Shown: positions 1 through 12,518, counted from the first letter of the stretch. The stretch is 64,000 bases of DNA from Rhyzopertha dominica (GCA_025024175.1 QCXZ01000086.1:15466245-15530244), one strand, 5' to 3'. Notes: generated by a model from the letters alone, not told the origin. Program-made: numbers and translations.

Positions 1-20
1 CCTGAGGTCAAGATTTTTTT

Positions 21-147
21 TCGTGTCTTGGTCATAGTAAAAAAAGTGCGAACCCGTCCTTTGGTTCAGCTATTTTTTTATTGAAATAAAATTAGGTTAT
101 ATTAAAAAAAGTCACACAGTCCCTCATAAATTACGATTTTTCTCTCC

Positions 148-223
<76 letters not shown>

Positions 224-1287
224 GCAAATTCTTATTGCAACTAGCTGACAGGTACTGAATGGGTCTTGTAGGTACTTATTTCTAAAATGCATGTCTATAC
301 TGTGCTGTCTGCACTGCAACCAACTGCAGATAGATCTATTTCGCTATTATTATAGCTCAAGTTAGTAAAATAAAATACAAGACACACTACATCTTGATTA
401 ATAAACTATGTATAATATATTGAAAGTCAAACTATAGAATACAGTCAACAAACAACATAATAATATACAATTACTACTCTACACCTAAAACTCTCCAGGC
501 TCATATTTTTTTATTTCTTCAAATACTACTTTAAATGCAGTGTCAAAATGAAGGTCTTTTTAAACTCTCTAAAAAATATTTGTAGAAGATGAGATTTGAC
601 AAATAAAGTAAATTTTTGTAAATATCTTCATTTTCAATGGATTTCAAATGTTCATTTGTTTTTTAATTTAGTACACAAGAATTTATTGTTTATTGGCTTT
701 CATTGTTATTTTTACTTTTATTGGCTTAATTGATTATTAAAGTTAACGAAATTTTGAATTTATAAAGATAGTTAACAGAGTATGGCTACGATAAGTTTTT
801 CTTGTTTTTCATTTTAAAAAGGAGTAAAAATAAGGCATACACGGTAATGACACAAATTAAAAAAAAACAAAAGTCGGCAGTCAACTATGAAGCAATATTT
901 ATTTATGGGGTAAAGTAAAAAAGTGTTTACAAAAATTAACTTTATTTGTGAAATATATTATGTGGAAATTTTTTTTGGACACCCTCTATGCCATTTTNAA
1001 AGAGTTTAAAAATACCTCAATTTGACTATTCACTTAAGGCTATACCTAATAAAAATAAAGAAAATACAAGCCTGATGAATTTTTAGCAAGTAACNGACTC
1101 TGTATTAGAAAAATTATCGNTTANCTTCAAAATGTCCAGCATTGCTGACAAATCACAGCTGTAATCTAATCTTATAGGTTGTAATTTATAAGTAAAAGTC
1201 TGACTTACTTTTAATAATTTATTACGTNTAAAAAAAAGCCGCACTCGAAGACGGGTTCACAGTCTTTTTACTGTAACCAAGACACGA
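21..1287. mobile_element. Element bounded by 38-bp imperfect inverted repeats
   Basis: Bases 21-58 and the reverse complement of 1250-1287 match at 33 of 38 positions. Both arms begin TCGTGTCTTGGT and end GAACCCGTC. No coding sequence is visible in the AT-rich interior, so this would be a non-autonomous DNA element. Single Ns lie at 997, 1095, 1120, 1124 and 1228. I see no clear target site duplication and cannot name the superfamily. Confidence 0.55.
141..221. repeat. (TC)n(TA)n compound microsatellite
   Basis: A TC dinucleotide run of about 27 bases passes into about 54 bases of TA. It lies inside the inverted-repeat element. Open frames across it encode only YI or RE repeats and are not genes. 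Confidence 0.95.
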
Positions 1288-2590
1288 AAAAGGGTATCAA
1301 CCACCGGTTTTCAAATTTATTTTGCATGCTTAATAACCTATAATAAATAACAAAATAGTGTATAGGGTTGCACTTTCTTTTTTAAGATACTTGAGCAAAT
1401 ATAAAATTTTTACAATTAATGTCTTCCATTGTCAAACTATTGCAATAAATTATAAGTTACTTATGATTATATAGAGAACCATAAAAGTCATTCTAAAACT
1501 AGCCATCATTGCTTAAATTCGGTTACACAATTCTTAAGTTATACCATTTTGAAGATTTGAAACTTTTATTCCTCTCGTTTTCGTTTTCATAGCAACTAGA
1601 AAAATAATGTTTGAATATAATTTATTAAGAAATTAACATTTATTATAATGAGTTATATCTTTGACCAACATTGTATTGTAACTTTTCAGAGAAAGAAACG
1701 ATTCTTTGATATGTTATATTAAATGCGCCACCTAGCGGCAAAGTTACATACTTCATAATATTTTAAATGAAATCTGGGTGGCCACATTTGTGTTAAAAAA
1801 AATTTACCGCAAGATTCTAGCATGATTAATTTTCAAGATACAGGCGCTGTCCTGCCTTAACTTATCACCCTGCATATTGTCAATTTTTTTATTATATGGA
1901 TATTCCAGAGCCTTATTATATCTGCAAAATGATTCACATACAAAATTTTTAGCTTATCTGAAAGTAATAAATTATATATGTAAAAGACTATCTTGAAATA
2001 TATACGATTTCCAAAAAATATGTCATATTACCCATGTGATTTGATGATTTGTTTTTGTTGAGCAAATGTTTAGTTCCGGTGGCCAAACTTTGAAACCTAG
2101 ATGAAACATTTGGGCAGATAGAAAATTAGAAAAACTGTTGTTTTTAGGACACCACGGTGGTTTGTAATCTACATTAATAAGTTATATAGATGTTATAGAG
2201 ATGATGAACTGATCCATAGTTGAGTGATCCAAAAATTAATAAAGCAAATCAAAATCTAGTCCCTCATTATTTAAAATATTCCGAATTTATTTATTTAAAA
2301 TAACGTGGGATTAGACTGATTTGCTTTATTCATGTCTTGCTAGTTAGAGTTGTAAGTTTTCATAAAAAAACAATTAGGATAATATACCTGATTAGATTAA
2401 TGTTTTTGAGTTTTGTTTTATGTAATAAAAATTATAACGTTTTATTTTCAAAACAACTACTTATGAGCAAGGGTATCAGTAACATATTATTGTTTTAAAA
2501 CTTTTTCCATCTTTCTACCTGATCCTATCCAAAGAGTACATGTAATTGATAATCTGAAATTTATCCAAGCGTGTGATCGTAATTGTAATT
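1288..2590. other. AT-rich spacer, no gene seen
   Basis: No open frame with recognisable protein sequence, no long repeat and no RNA gene could be seen by reading. The stretch is uniformly AT-rich with short homopolymer runs. Confidence 0.6.
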
Positions 2591-2639
2591 AATTCACTGT
2601 AAAAAGCGCTTCTGACTCTTAAAGTTAAGCTGGCAACAA

Positions 2640-2940
2640 TGGCGGACGCCGCAATAATTATTTGATGAACGTTAAATGTATATGCAGACGCTCTAAAATT
2701 GATTAAATGTACGCAAAATGTATATCGGTGACGCTCTGGGACTGGAAAGTGTAAGGACGCCGCAACATCGACCGAGTGTCTGGTACAAGGACTATTTTGT
2801 GTGGCCTAGCGACCTCTTACGTCCCTATGGTCACCCAGATTCACAAAATCGAATGTATATTGGTCTAGCTCGCCCGGGGGCGGAGTTTATTCTGGCGGAC
2901 ACTCTATGAAGGTTTTCTGTAAGGACGCTCTAAAGATAGT
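2640..2940. repeat. Degenerate GACGCTCT repeat cluster
   Basis: GACGCTCT occurs at 2687, 2730 and 2924, with GACACTCT at 2898. GGACGCCGCAA is repeated at about 2643 and 2755, and AATGTATAT recurs beside it. The spacing is irregular, so this is not a simple tandem array. It lies directly upstream of the (TA)n tract flanking the first Sola-like copy and may be the end of another DNA element. The ORF at 2718-2909 reads through it and resembles nothing known to me. Confidence 0.45.
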
Positions 2941-2950
2941 AGGATGTAAA

Positions 2951-2954
<4 letters not shown>

Positions 2955-3022
<68 letters not shown>
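2955..3022. repeat. (TA)n microsatellite at left end of Sola-like copy A
   Basis: About 68 bases of uninterrupted TA ending exactly where the element terminus ATCGATGGGTTTCTGACA begins. Confidence 0.95.
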
Positions 3023-3028
<6 letters not shown>

Positions 3029-6000
3029 GGTTTCTGACAGAAGGACGTAAGCGCCAAAAATTCAATTTCGAGATTTCGGTTTCTACGGAAAGAGAAGGGG
3101 CTAATTCATCGTTTCCCACACGCGCTTAACCGCCAGGCGTATACTTTAAGAGATAAAACTGTTTAAAAATGCGTAAGCGCCAACTAACGTACTCATGCGC
3201 ACAAATTTCTGTTCAGTTCCAGTCGTAACCGACGCAACAAGTGGTTTGATTTTGGCGTGTTAATTAATTTTTAAGGTACGTTAAAACAAAATTATGATAC
3301 TTTAAGGGTATGTTTGGTGCTCACGTTCTATTAGAATAGTAGTTTAAACGAGTCCTTGCAATACGAATGTAGAATAACCTGTACAATTTACAGGTTAGGT
3401 TAAGCATCATACACCGTCAAAATCCGGTTGCTTAAGTGACAATGCCTAACGTATTCTTTACGGAGATTTTTAATTTGAATTTTTGCAAACTTTAAAATAA
3501 TTATTGTATTCCGTTTGTTTTAACGGTTAGACATATTTTCTTAGGAGTAGTTCATACTTATGAATTGTTGCATTTTCTTGTTTTAACGAAAATAAAAGAG
3601 TTTCAAATTTCGTCCAACTTGTCGCTTAAGCAGTGCAAATTACAGGAATGGATTTGGCTGGTGAATCTAGATGTCAGAGAATGTTACGAGAAGGTAAAGA
3701 AGCAGACGTCAATAAAACCCTTCTTAATGAAGCTTTGAATAAGTCCATAATATTTTTAGAAGAAAATGCTGTTGTCCCGTCTTTATTATTTGATGAACAG
3801 GGTTTATTAACACAGTTAGATTCTCTGGATGACACATCTGCAGCACTCGAAGGCGATCAAGAGTTATTTCCATCCTCTTCTACGGCCGAAAACGCTAACA
3901 GTATAACCATTTATAAACCCGTTCCATCATCTTCAGTAGTACTCGAAGGCGATCAAGAGTTATTTCCATCTCCTGCTATGATCGAAAACGATACAACAAA
4001 TCATAAACCCGTTACATTATATTGTTCTGGTTATAATAATTATTTATTAACGTGCGAAGCAAGGAATTCTCGTGTCAATATTCCATCACGTCTTGTTGAA
4101 TACAGTAGTTCTTCCTCAGACGATATAAGTCAAACTGATGAGCCTGAAGCTGTAGATATTTCAATTACTGAAAATTCCGTTAATGAGTCCACTGAAGCAA
4201 GCTCAGATTCATCATTAGAGACAGGGAGAAGACGCAAAAAGAAACTAACCAAGAAACAATTAAATAAGAAAAGAAGATCTTCCGGACTGAAATACAAAGA
4301 TTATAAAGGGAGGAAACTTCCTGCAAAGGTGTTGTTACCTAATCCATGTGAAGAAAAACAGTGCCAAAACTGTTGTAATTCCTTTTCCCACGAAGAGAGG
4401 AAGGCACTCTTTGATAATGTTTTTGGAAAATAGGAGATGCCACTAAGCAAAAGTCGTTTATTAATGGTTGCATTAATGTCATATCAGTTAAGCGGAAAAC
4501 GCGTTGGTGACGAATCACGGAGAAACCTTACCTATGAGCACTTTTTTGTTCGAGCCAATAAGAGTCAAGCTAAAGTATGCCAACAATTTTTTCTGGCTAC
4601 CTTAGGTATCACTCAAAGGGTTATTAGGAATGCTATAAAAGGAAAATTAGATGAAATGAAAGACCTGAGGGGACAACATGCTCCTAAACATAAACTTACA
4701 GACAAACAGAAAACAGAATTACAAAATTTCATAAAGCGTTTACCTGCCGTTCCTTCCCATTACTGTAGAGGATCATCTTCAAAACTATACCTCTCAGCGG
4801 ATGTAAAGTCTTACATAAACCTATTTAAAATGTACAAGTCTTCAATTGGCGAGTCACAAGCAGGAATGAGTTATTCAAGTTTCAGACGGATCATAAAAAC
4901 AGAATATAATATTGGTATACATGTCCCCAAGAAAGATAAGTGTGCAAAATGTGAAAAGTACAAGCACTTACCCTCTGCACTGAAGACGGAAAAGGAAACA
5001 AATGAATATTTGCTGCACATTAAAGAAAAGGATGAGGCCAAATTTTATTTTCTGGAGAAACAAAAAGAGATACCGGATAAGTCTGTAGTAGCCTCGTTCG
5101 ATCTACAGAAGGTACTAACTACTCCTCACGGTCCTAGCATGCTCTTAGGTTTTTCGAGAAAATACGCGTATTATAATTTCACTATTTACGAAAGTAATAC
5201 TGCAAATGGTTACTGTTATGTTTTGGGGTGAGAAAGACGGCAAGAGGGGTGCAATAGAAATATGCTCGCATATTTATTTATATTTGACCAAATTAGACGA
5301 TACCAAAGATATTGAATCTGTACACCTTTTTTTGTGATAACTGCCCTGGGCAAAATAAAAATAAATATATAATGTCCATGATAATGTACTTCTTGCGAGC
5401 ATTCATCTTCTATCAATAAAATAGTGCTTACTTATTTAGTGGCAGGGCACACCTACATGCCGGTTGATAGCATGCATGCCAATATTGAGAGAAAAATTAA
5501 AAATCTCCAAGTTCAGGCTCCTTCCGAATGGTCCACAATTATACGTAATGCTCGCACTAAACCCAAGCCATACGAAGTTACTGCAGTAGATCATTCTCAG
5601 TTTTTAAATTGGAAAAGTATATTGTCTATGAAGAAACTGAAAAATACTGAAGGCAACGAGATAAAAATTGCCGACATTAAAACTATTGAATTGAAAAGGG
5701 AAATTCTAACGTAAAAATAAAAACCAGTTATAACAAAGATAGTCCCATTTCTGAAGTTCCATTTACTTATAAGGATCTGCAGATGATTAACAAGGCATAT
5801 TACTTCGGAGTTGCCAATAAGCAAAAAGAAATACGAAGATTTAATTAATTTGTGTCGAATTATACTATTGCTCCTCAGTATCATGCCAGAATATTATTCT
5901 CTAAAATGTGGCAATATCCCGGATACACTACCGGAAACTGATATTGAAGACGATTTCTGAGCAAATTAAAAATACGTTTCAAACTTTAATATTTTTCATT

Positions 6001-6700
6001 AAACTAGTTCAAGTAATAATACATATTTTATATTTTGTTTTAATGTCTGTTTGGTAGGTACCTGATTACCATAGTAGTGCACCGGTGTTGGAATGCCGAT
6101 ATTATTGATCTCATGTCATGTTTACGTTACCTATAACATTATACTAAGTAATTATAAAAATACTTTGTTTTGTTTTGCTGCTATCAGAATATCTATTTTT
6201 TTTGTTTTCAATATTTTTTATTTTTATAACTTACCTGTTTACCTATGACATTGTTTTTGTTTAAATAAAAAAATGTTGAAGGTTTGTGACCTATATTTTT
6301 TTATTTAAAAAATCCGTGAATACGGTGAAAAAGGAGCAACGTAAGCACCGTTTATTATAACCATTGTCAAAAAACGGCGTTGCGTAACCACCGCGTAACC
6401 GTCAAAATGAGCAGAACTCTACTGTTTTAAGAAGACGTAATCACCACACAAAATGACGTATACGCCATCTTGGCGCATAAATAAGACGTAAGCGACATAA
6501 AATTTCAATTTTATAGAACACCTACCGTGAATTTAAGCCAGAGTTTTACTATATTACACTCTCCAGTGTTGCAGGTTCACAAATAAAAGCATTTGGAATC
6601 CATTATGACATACATTACGCAAAATATAGAGATTTTTTGTTCTCCTGTAAAAATAACAAAATGTCGTTTACGCCTTTTTGTCAGAAAGTCATCGATATAT
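3021..6700 (+). mobile_element. DUF7869/Sola-like DNA transposon, copy A
   Basis: The left end reads TATCGATGGGTTTCTGACAG. The right end, reverse-complemented, reads TATATCGATGACTTTCTGAC, giving imperfect inverted repeats of about 35 bp next to TA runs. Both sub-terminal regions carry many copies of a motif near ACGTAAGCGCC (for example 3045, 3170, 6340, 6480), the usual layout of transposase-binding sites. The single gene inside runs left to right. The superfamily call rests on the protein's resemblance to insect DUF7869 proteins, which I believe are Sola-type transposases; that link is from memory. A near-identical copy follows at 6969-10650. Confidence 0.65.
3648..5941 (+). pseudogene. DUF7869-type (Sola-like) transposase, frameshifted, copy A
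   Basis: The ATG at 3648 opens an acidic, serine-rich N-terminal region of about 240 residues with a direct repeat (LEGDQELFPS twice) and a basic KKKLTKKQLNKKRR stretch. An in-frame TAG at 4431 follows a local frame disturbance. The next frame carries RVIRNAI, a CAKCEKY metal-binding pair, then FDLQKVLTTPHGP and, after a shift near 5220, CDNCPGQN. Further frames give AGHTYMPVDSMHANIE and a C-terminal region ending at 5941. These motifs occur in order in insect DUF7869 proteins, whose acidic residues are thought to be catalytic. At least four indels break the frame here. Some of them are absent from copy B and the reverse also holds, so part of the damage may be sequencing error. Confidence 0.65.
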
Positions 6701-6783
6701 ATATATATATAACGTTGGATGGATGTGGAGGTGATTTCGAACTGATTTTAACGTGTAAACTTAAAAAAATTTTAATCTGTTGT

Positions 6784-6883
6784 NNNNNNNNNNNNNNNNN
6801 NNNNNNNNNNNNNNNNNNNNNNNNNNNNNNNNNNNNNNNNNNNNNNNNNNNNNNNNNNNNNNNNNNNNNNNNNNNNNNNNNNN
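6784..6883. other. Assembly gap of exactly 100 N
   Basis: A run of exactly 100 Ns, the conventional placeholder for a gap of unknown size. Sequence left of it (6700-6783) matches 10655-10737, and sequence right of it (6884-6970) matches 2932-3022. Confidence 0.98.
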
Positions 6884-6901
6884 AAGATAGTAGGATGTAA
6901 T

Positions 6902-6918
6902 ATTTATATATATATATA

Positions 6919-6969
<51 letters not shown>

Positions 6970-6972
6970 TAT
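6902..6972. repeat. (TA)n microsatellite at left end of Sola-like copy B
   Basis: An interrupted TA run, the counterpart of 2955-3022. It ends at the same element terminus. Confidence 0.9.
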
Positions 6973-9900
6973 CGATGGTTTCTGACAGAAGGACGTAAGC
7001 GCCAAAAATTCAATTTCGAGATTTCGGTTTCTACGGAAAGAGAAGGGGCTAATTCATCGTTTCCCACACGCGCTTAACCGCCAGGCGTATACTTTAAGAG
7101 ATAAAACTGTTTAAAAATGCGTAAGCGCCAACTAACGTACTCATGCGCACAAATTTCTGTTCAGTTCCAGTCGTAACCGACGCAACAAGTGGTTTGATTT
7201 TGGCGTGTTAATTAATTTTTAAGGTACGTTAAAACAAAATTATGATACTTTAAGGGTATGTTTGGTGCTCACGTTCTATTAGAATAGTAGTTTAAACGAG
7301 TCCTTGCAATACGAATGTAGAATAACCTGTACAATTTACAGGTTAGGTTAAGCATCATACACCGTCAAAATCCGGTTGCTTAAGTGACAATGCCTAACGT
7401 ATTCTTTACGGAGATTTTTAATTTGAATTTTTGCAAACTTTAAAATAATTATTGTATTCCGTTTGTTTTAACGGTTAGACATATTTTCTTAGGAGTAGTT
7501 CATACTTATGAATTGTTGCATTTTTTGTTTAACGAAAATAAAAGAGTTTCAAATTTCGTCCAACTTGTCGCTTAAGCAGTGCAAATTACAGGAATGGATT
7601 TGGCTGGTGAATCTAGATGTCAGAGAATGTTACGAGAAGGTAAAGAAGCAGACGTCAATAAAACCCTTCTTAATGAAGCTTTGAATAAGTCCATAATATT
7701 TTTAGAAGAAAATGCTGTTGTCCCGTCTTTATTATTTGATGAACAGGGTTTATTAACACAGTTAGATTCTCTGGATGACACATCTGCAGCACTCGAAGGC
7801 GATCAAGAGTTATTTCCATCCTCTTCTACGGCCGAAAACGCTAACAGTATAACCATTTATAAACCCGTTCCATCATCTTCAGTAGTACTCGAAGGCGATC
7901 AAGAGTTATTTCCATCTCCTGCTATGATCGAAAACGATACAACAAATCATAAACCCGTTACATTATATTGTTCTGGTTATAATAATTATTTATTAACGTG
8001 CGAAGCAAGGAATTCTCGTGTCAATATTCCATCACGTCTTGTTGAATACAGTAGTTCTTCCTCAGACGATATAAGTCAAACTGATGAGCCTGAAGCTGTA
8101 GATATTTCAATTACTGAAAATTCCGTTAATGAGTCCACTGAAGCAAGCTCAGATTCATCATTAGAGACAGGGAGAAGACGCAAAAAGAAACTAACCAAGA
8201 AACAATTAAATAAGAAAAGAAGATCTTCCGGACTGAAATACAAAGATTATAAAGGGAGGAAACTTCCTGCAAAGGTGTTGTTACCTAATCCATGTGAAGA
8301 AAACAGTGCCAAAACTGTTGTAATTCCTTTTCCCACGAAGAGAGGAAGGCACTCTTTGATATGTTTTGGAAAATAGGAGATGCCACTAAGCAAAAGTCGT
8401 TTATTAATGGGTTGCATTAATGTCATATGCAGTTAAGCGAAAAACGCGTTGGTCGACAGAATCACGGAAGAAACCTACCTATGAGCCACTTTTTGTTCGA
8501 GCCAATAAGATCAAGCTAAAGATGCCATACGAATTTTTTCTGGCATACCTATGCGTATCACTCAAAGGGTATTTAGGAATGCTATAAAAAGGAAAATTTA
8601 GAATAAAATGAAAGACGTGAGGCGGACAACATGCTCCTAAACATTAAACTTACAGACAACAGAAAACAGAATTACAAAATTCATAAGCGTTTACCTGCCG
8701 TTCCTTCCCATTACTGTAGAGGATCATCTGTCAAAACTATACCTCTCAGCGGATGTAAAGTCTTACATAAACCTATTTAAAATGTACAAGTCTTCAATTG
8801 GCGAGTCACAAGCAGGAATGAGTTATTCAAGTTTCAGACGGATCATAAAAACAGAATATAATATTGGTATACATGTCCCCAAGAAAGATAAGTGTGCAAA
8901 TGTGAAAAGTACAAGCACTTACCCTCTGCACTGAAGACGGAAAAAGGAAACAAATGAATATTTGCTGCACATTAAAGAAAAGGATGAGGCCAAATTTTAT
9001 TTTCTGGAGAAACAAAAAGAGATACCGGATAAGTCGTGTAGTAGCCTCGTTCGATCTACAGAAGGTACTAACTACTCCTCACGGTCCTAGCATGCTCTTA
9101 GGTTTTTCGAGAAAATACGCGCGTATTATAATTTCACTATTTACGAAAGTAATACTGCAAATGGTTACTGTTATGTTTGGGGTGAGAAAGACGGCAAGGA
9201 GGGGTGCAATAGAAATATGCTCGCATATTTATTTATATTTGACCAAATTAGACGATACCAAAGATATTGAATCTGTACACCTTTTTTGTGATAACTGCCC
9301 TGGGCAAAATTAAAAATAAATATATAATGTCCATGATAATGTACTTCTTGCGAGCATTCATCTTCTATCAATAAAATAGTGCTTACTTATTTAGTGGGCA
9401 GGGCACACCTACATGCCGGTTGATAGCATGCATGCCAATATTGAGAGAAAAATTAAAAATCTCCAAGTTCAGGTCCTTCCGAATGGTCCACAATTATACG
9501 TAATGCTCGCACTAAACCCAAGCCATACGAAGTTACTGCAGTAGATCATTCTCAGTTTTTAAATTGGAAAAGTATATTGTCTATGAAGAAACTGAAAAAT
9601 ACTGAAGGCAACGAGATAAAAAATTGCCGACATTAAAACTATTGAATTTGAAAAGGGAAATTCTAACGTAAAAAATAAAAACCAGTTATAACAAAGATAG
9701 TCCCATTTCTGAAGTTCCATTTACTTATAAGGATCTGCAGATGATTAACAATGGCATATACTTCGGAGTGCCAATAAGCAAAAAGAAATACGAAGATTTA
9801 ATTAATTTGTGTCGAAATTATACTATTGCTCCTCAGTATCATGCAGAATATTATTCTCTAAAATGTGGCAATATCCCGGAATACACTACCGGAAACTGAT

Positions 9901-10650
9901 ATTGAAGACGATTTCTGAGCAAATTAAAAATACGTTTCAAACTTTAATATTTTTCATTAAAACTAGTTCAAGTAATAATACATATTTTATATTTTGTTTT
10001 AATGTCTGTTTGGTAGGTACCTGATTACCATAGTAGTGCACCGGTGTTGGAATGCCGATATTATTGATCTCATGTCATGTTTACGTTACCTATAACATTA
10101 TACTAAGTAATTATAAAATACTTTGTTTTGTTTTGCTGCTATCAGAATATCTATTTTTTTTGTTTTCAATATTTTTTATTTTTATACTTACCTGTTTACC
10201 TATGACATTGTTTTGTTTAAATAAAAAAATGTTGAAGGTTTGTGACCTATATTTTTTATTTAAAAAATCCGTGAATACGGTGAAAAAGGAGCAACGTAAG
10301 CACCGGTTATTATAACCATTGTCAAAAAACGGCGTTGCGTAACCACCGCGTAACCGTCAAAATGAGCAGAACTCTACTGTTTAAGAAGACGTAATCACCA
10401 CACAAAATGACGTATACGCCATCTTGGCGCATAAATAAGACGTAAGCGACATAAAATTTCAATTTTATAGAACACCTACCGTGATTAAGCAGAGTTTTAC
10501 TATATTACACTCTCCAGTGTTTGCAGGTTCACAAATAAAAGCATTTGGAATCCATTATGACATACATTACGCAAAATATAGAGATTTTTTGTTCTCCTGT
10601 AAAAATAACAAAATGTCGTTTACGCCTTTTTGTCAGAAAGTCATCGATAT
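6969..10650 (+). mobile_element. DUF7869/Sola-like DNA transposon, copy B
   Basis: Same termini, same sub-terminal ACGTAAGCGCC-type repeats and same gene as the element at 3021-6700. The two agree almost base for base over 3.68 kb. Most differences I can see are one-base insertions or deletions, dense around 8370-8700, and not substitutions. The sequence beyond both ends is shared too, which two independent insertions would not produce. Confidence 0.7.
7594..9899 (+). pseudogene. DUF7869-type (Sola-like) transposase, frameshifted, copy B
   Basis: The ATG at 7594 matches the copy A start. The first 240 residues are identical to copy A, then the frame is broken by clustered indels from 8300 to 8700. 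In this copy the region after the acidic domain reads MFWKIGDATKQKSFI in one frame, which copy A disrupts. The middle carries VASFDLQKVLTTPHGP, and the frame giving CDNCPGQN stays open to 9311. From about 9700 to the TGA at 9897 the C-terminus is uninterrupted, ending in TTGN, while copy A is shifted there. Comparing the two copies suggests a parent gene of roughly 750 codons. Neither copy could make it as written. Confidence 0.65.
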
Positions 10651-10884
10651 ATATATATATATAACGGTTGGATGGATGTGGAGGTGATTTCGAACTGATT
10701 TAACGTGTAAACTTAAAAAAATTTTAATCTGTTGTAATCGTCTCAATCAACGTATGGTAAATTGTGTTTTGGTAAAAAGTTAAATAAAGCAAAGTTGATT
10801 CAGAAAAGTAAACAACCAGTATAGAATGTTATTACATCAAACTTCGCAAGATTGGCAACTTAAATTTTGTAACCTCAAAATTCG

Positions 10885-10930
10885 TAGCCCGATGATGACT
10901 AAAATTATAGTCGAAAGCTTGGCAATGTAA
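10885..10930 (+). ncRNA. Hammerhead-like motif, isolated PLE terminus (tentative)
   Basis: CCGATGA at 10889 is followed by a helix (GACTA pairing with TAGTC around an AAAATTA loop), then GAAA at 10913 and GCTTGGCAATG. This matches the order core 1, stem II, core 2 of hammerhead ribozymes found in PLE termini. The first core has C where U is usual, and I cannot place the UH cleavage dinucleotide with confidence. It may be the end of a PLE distinct from the one that follows. Confidence 0.3.
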
Positions 10931-10964
10931 AAAAGAGTGTACTTATTTCAAACCCGTAAGGGTC

Positions 10965-10966
<2 letters not shown>

Positions 10967-11036
<70 letters not shown>

Positions 11037-11037
11037 T
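10967..11037. repeat. (TA)n microsatellite left of the PLE
   Basis: TA repeats with two small interruptions, abutting the PLE end at 11038. Confidence 0.95.
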
Positions 11038-11418
11038 AGGCCTAAACTAAACTAGGGGTATGTCGACCTAAGGTTGGGAACACAAAGAGTACTCTTTTTT
11101 CCTTGCTAAGCTTTCGAACTTTATTTCCAAGTCTTCATCAGAGCGTCTACAATAAATACATTTGCAATTTGGAAACAAACAGTTTAAACTTTACTTACAG
11201 AAATTTGAGGTTATGTGTACACGATCTTATTAAACATAATTGTATTTAACAGTAATATTTGTATTGGCTCTCTCTCCCGAACAGAAGTGTCAAAAATTAA
11301 TTTTAAAAGACTAAGAACATTTATCTAAAGTTTGATGATCACAGATATCGTTAAAATTCAGACAAAATCACAAAACACGTTAAAATTCTTTATCACCAAT
11401 GTTTGTCAGCTGTCAATT
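11038..11418 (-). repeat. PLE terminal repeat, inverted copy
   Basis: Reverse complement of 12519-12897 with few differences, from AGGCCTAAACTAA to GTCAGCTGTCAATTC. It carries the hammerhead-like motif on the minus strand at about 11107-11152. One extra base in the stem II strand (AAGTTC against AAGTC) makes this copy of the motif less regular. Confidence 0.85.
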
Positions 11419-11515
11419 CAATTTGATACCAATCCAATACCAATGGCATCCGGGAAATATATCAACTACCTTTCAGACCATTCAACAAAGATTAAGGTTA
11501 ACTTTATAAAACAAA

Positions 11516-12232
11516 TTGAAACTCAGAATTCAAAATATCACATCCTTCTTTTTTAAAAAAAACTTAAATAAATTAAAACAACTACTTCTTCAAAATTCAT
11601 ACCCTAAAGCCCTCATCAACAAGATTCTTTATTCCACCAGTAGCCTCCCTCTCGGGGGTGAAGTGCGGGTTGTGGACTCCGTCGGCGGGATTGAAGAAAG
11701 ACCATTGGTAACCGGGGAGGGGGGAGGTGTAGATAATGGGATTGGGGATTTAAGCCAGAGTAATGCTACCCTTAATAACACTATTGAGTTGCCGAGGTAT
11801 GGTTCGCTGCCTAATATCGCGGGATTAACATTTAAACTAATCAGAACATTTAATTCAGAAAACATANAAATAGCTATACGTAATGTTAAGAGGGGCTCAA
11901 ATTTGTTTACTAAATTAAAGTCAAAAACGCCGACCAAATTTAAATCCAATGTGATTTACAGCTTGAAGTGNAACTCTTGCGATAACATTTACGTAGGACA
12001 AACGTCCCAGTGGTTAAAAAGTAGAATATCATTACATAAGAGTGATATCACAAGAAAAAGAGACAGATGTGCTCTAGCCTCACATGTAATTAACAACAAC
12101 CACACAATAGACTGGGACGGTGTCCAAGTATTACAAGTAGAGCAAAATACAAGTAAAAGGTTGATTCTGGAGATGTACCACATATCCAGAATCGTTAACA
12201 CTATTAACAAAAATCGGACACACAACAATTAA
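11516..12232 (+). pseudogene. PLE C-terminal region with GIY-YIG endonuclease, RT missing
   Basis: The open frame of 238 codons begins at a TTG within the element, so its N-terminus is arbitrary. Residues about 90-140 (RYGSLPNIAGLTFKLIR) resemble the linker between RT and endonuclease in PLEs. From about residue 145, VIYSLK, then CDNIYVGQT, WLKSRISLHKSD and ASHVINNNHTID give the GIY-YIG fold in order, with the second catalytic motif as IYVGQT. A reverse transcriptase would be expected upstream and is absent, and two Ns interrupt the frame. The unit is therefore a deletion derivative that would depend on RT supplied elsewhere. Confidence 0.7.
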
Positions 12233-12518
12233 GTAACATCTACACGTACTTGTTGTCGCAAGATTTGAGTCAATATATAATTTCAATAAATTTAAAAAGT
12301 CAATAATTTATGGGATTTTAAAATTCAATTTTCATATATTTAATTGGGTTTAACATGGTTGGTTTTGGGATTGGGCTTAGTTTGTTGACTTATTGGAATA
12401 ATTGCATTCAGAACATAACAAAATTTTGAATGCAATGGTTAGGATACTCAAAAATTGATGGTTGGCAGCGGCCATCTTGTTGTGTAGTTGGCAGCAGATT
12501 GAGGGGAAACTGTTGCGG

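Noticed and set aside
131..319. Minus-strand ORF with long YI and RE repeats
   Set aside because: It is a translation of the (TA)n and (TC)n microsatellite. The same holds for the frames at 2904-3119 and 6681-7067.
3021..10650. True tandem duplication of a transposon
   Set aside because: Shared flanks, indel-type differences and the 100-N gap make a duplicated assembly of one locus more likely. Kept as an open question in findings.
11332..11556. ORFs inside the PLE terminal repeats (also 12408-12605)
   Set aside because: The two frames are mirror images in the inverted repeats and begin with identical residues. They read non-coding terminal sequence.
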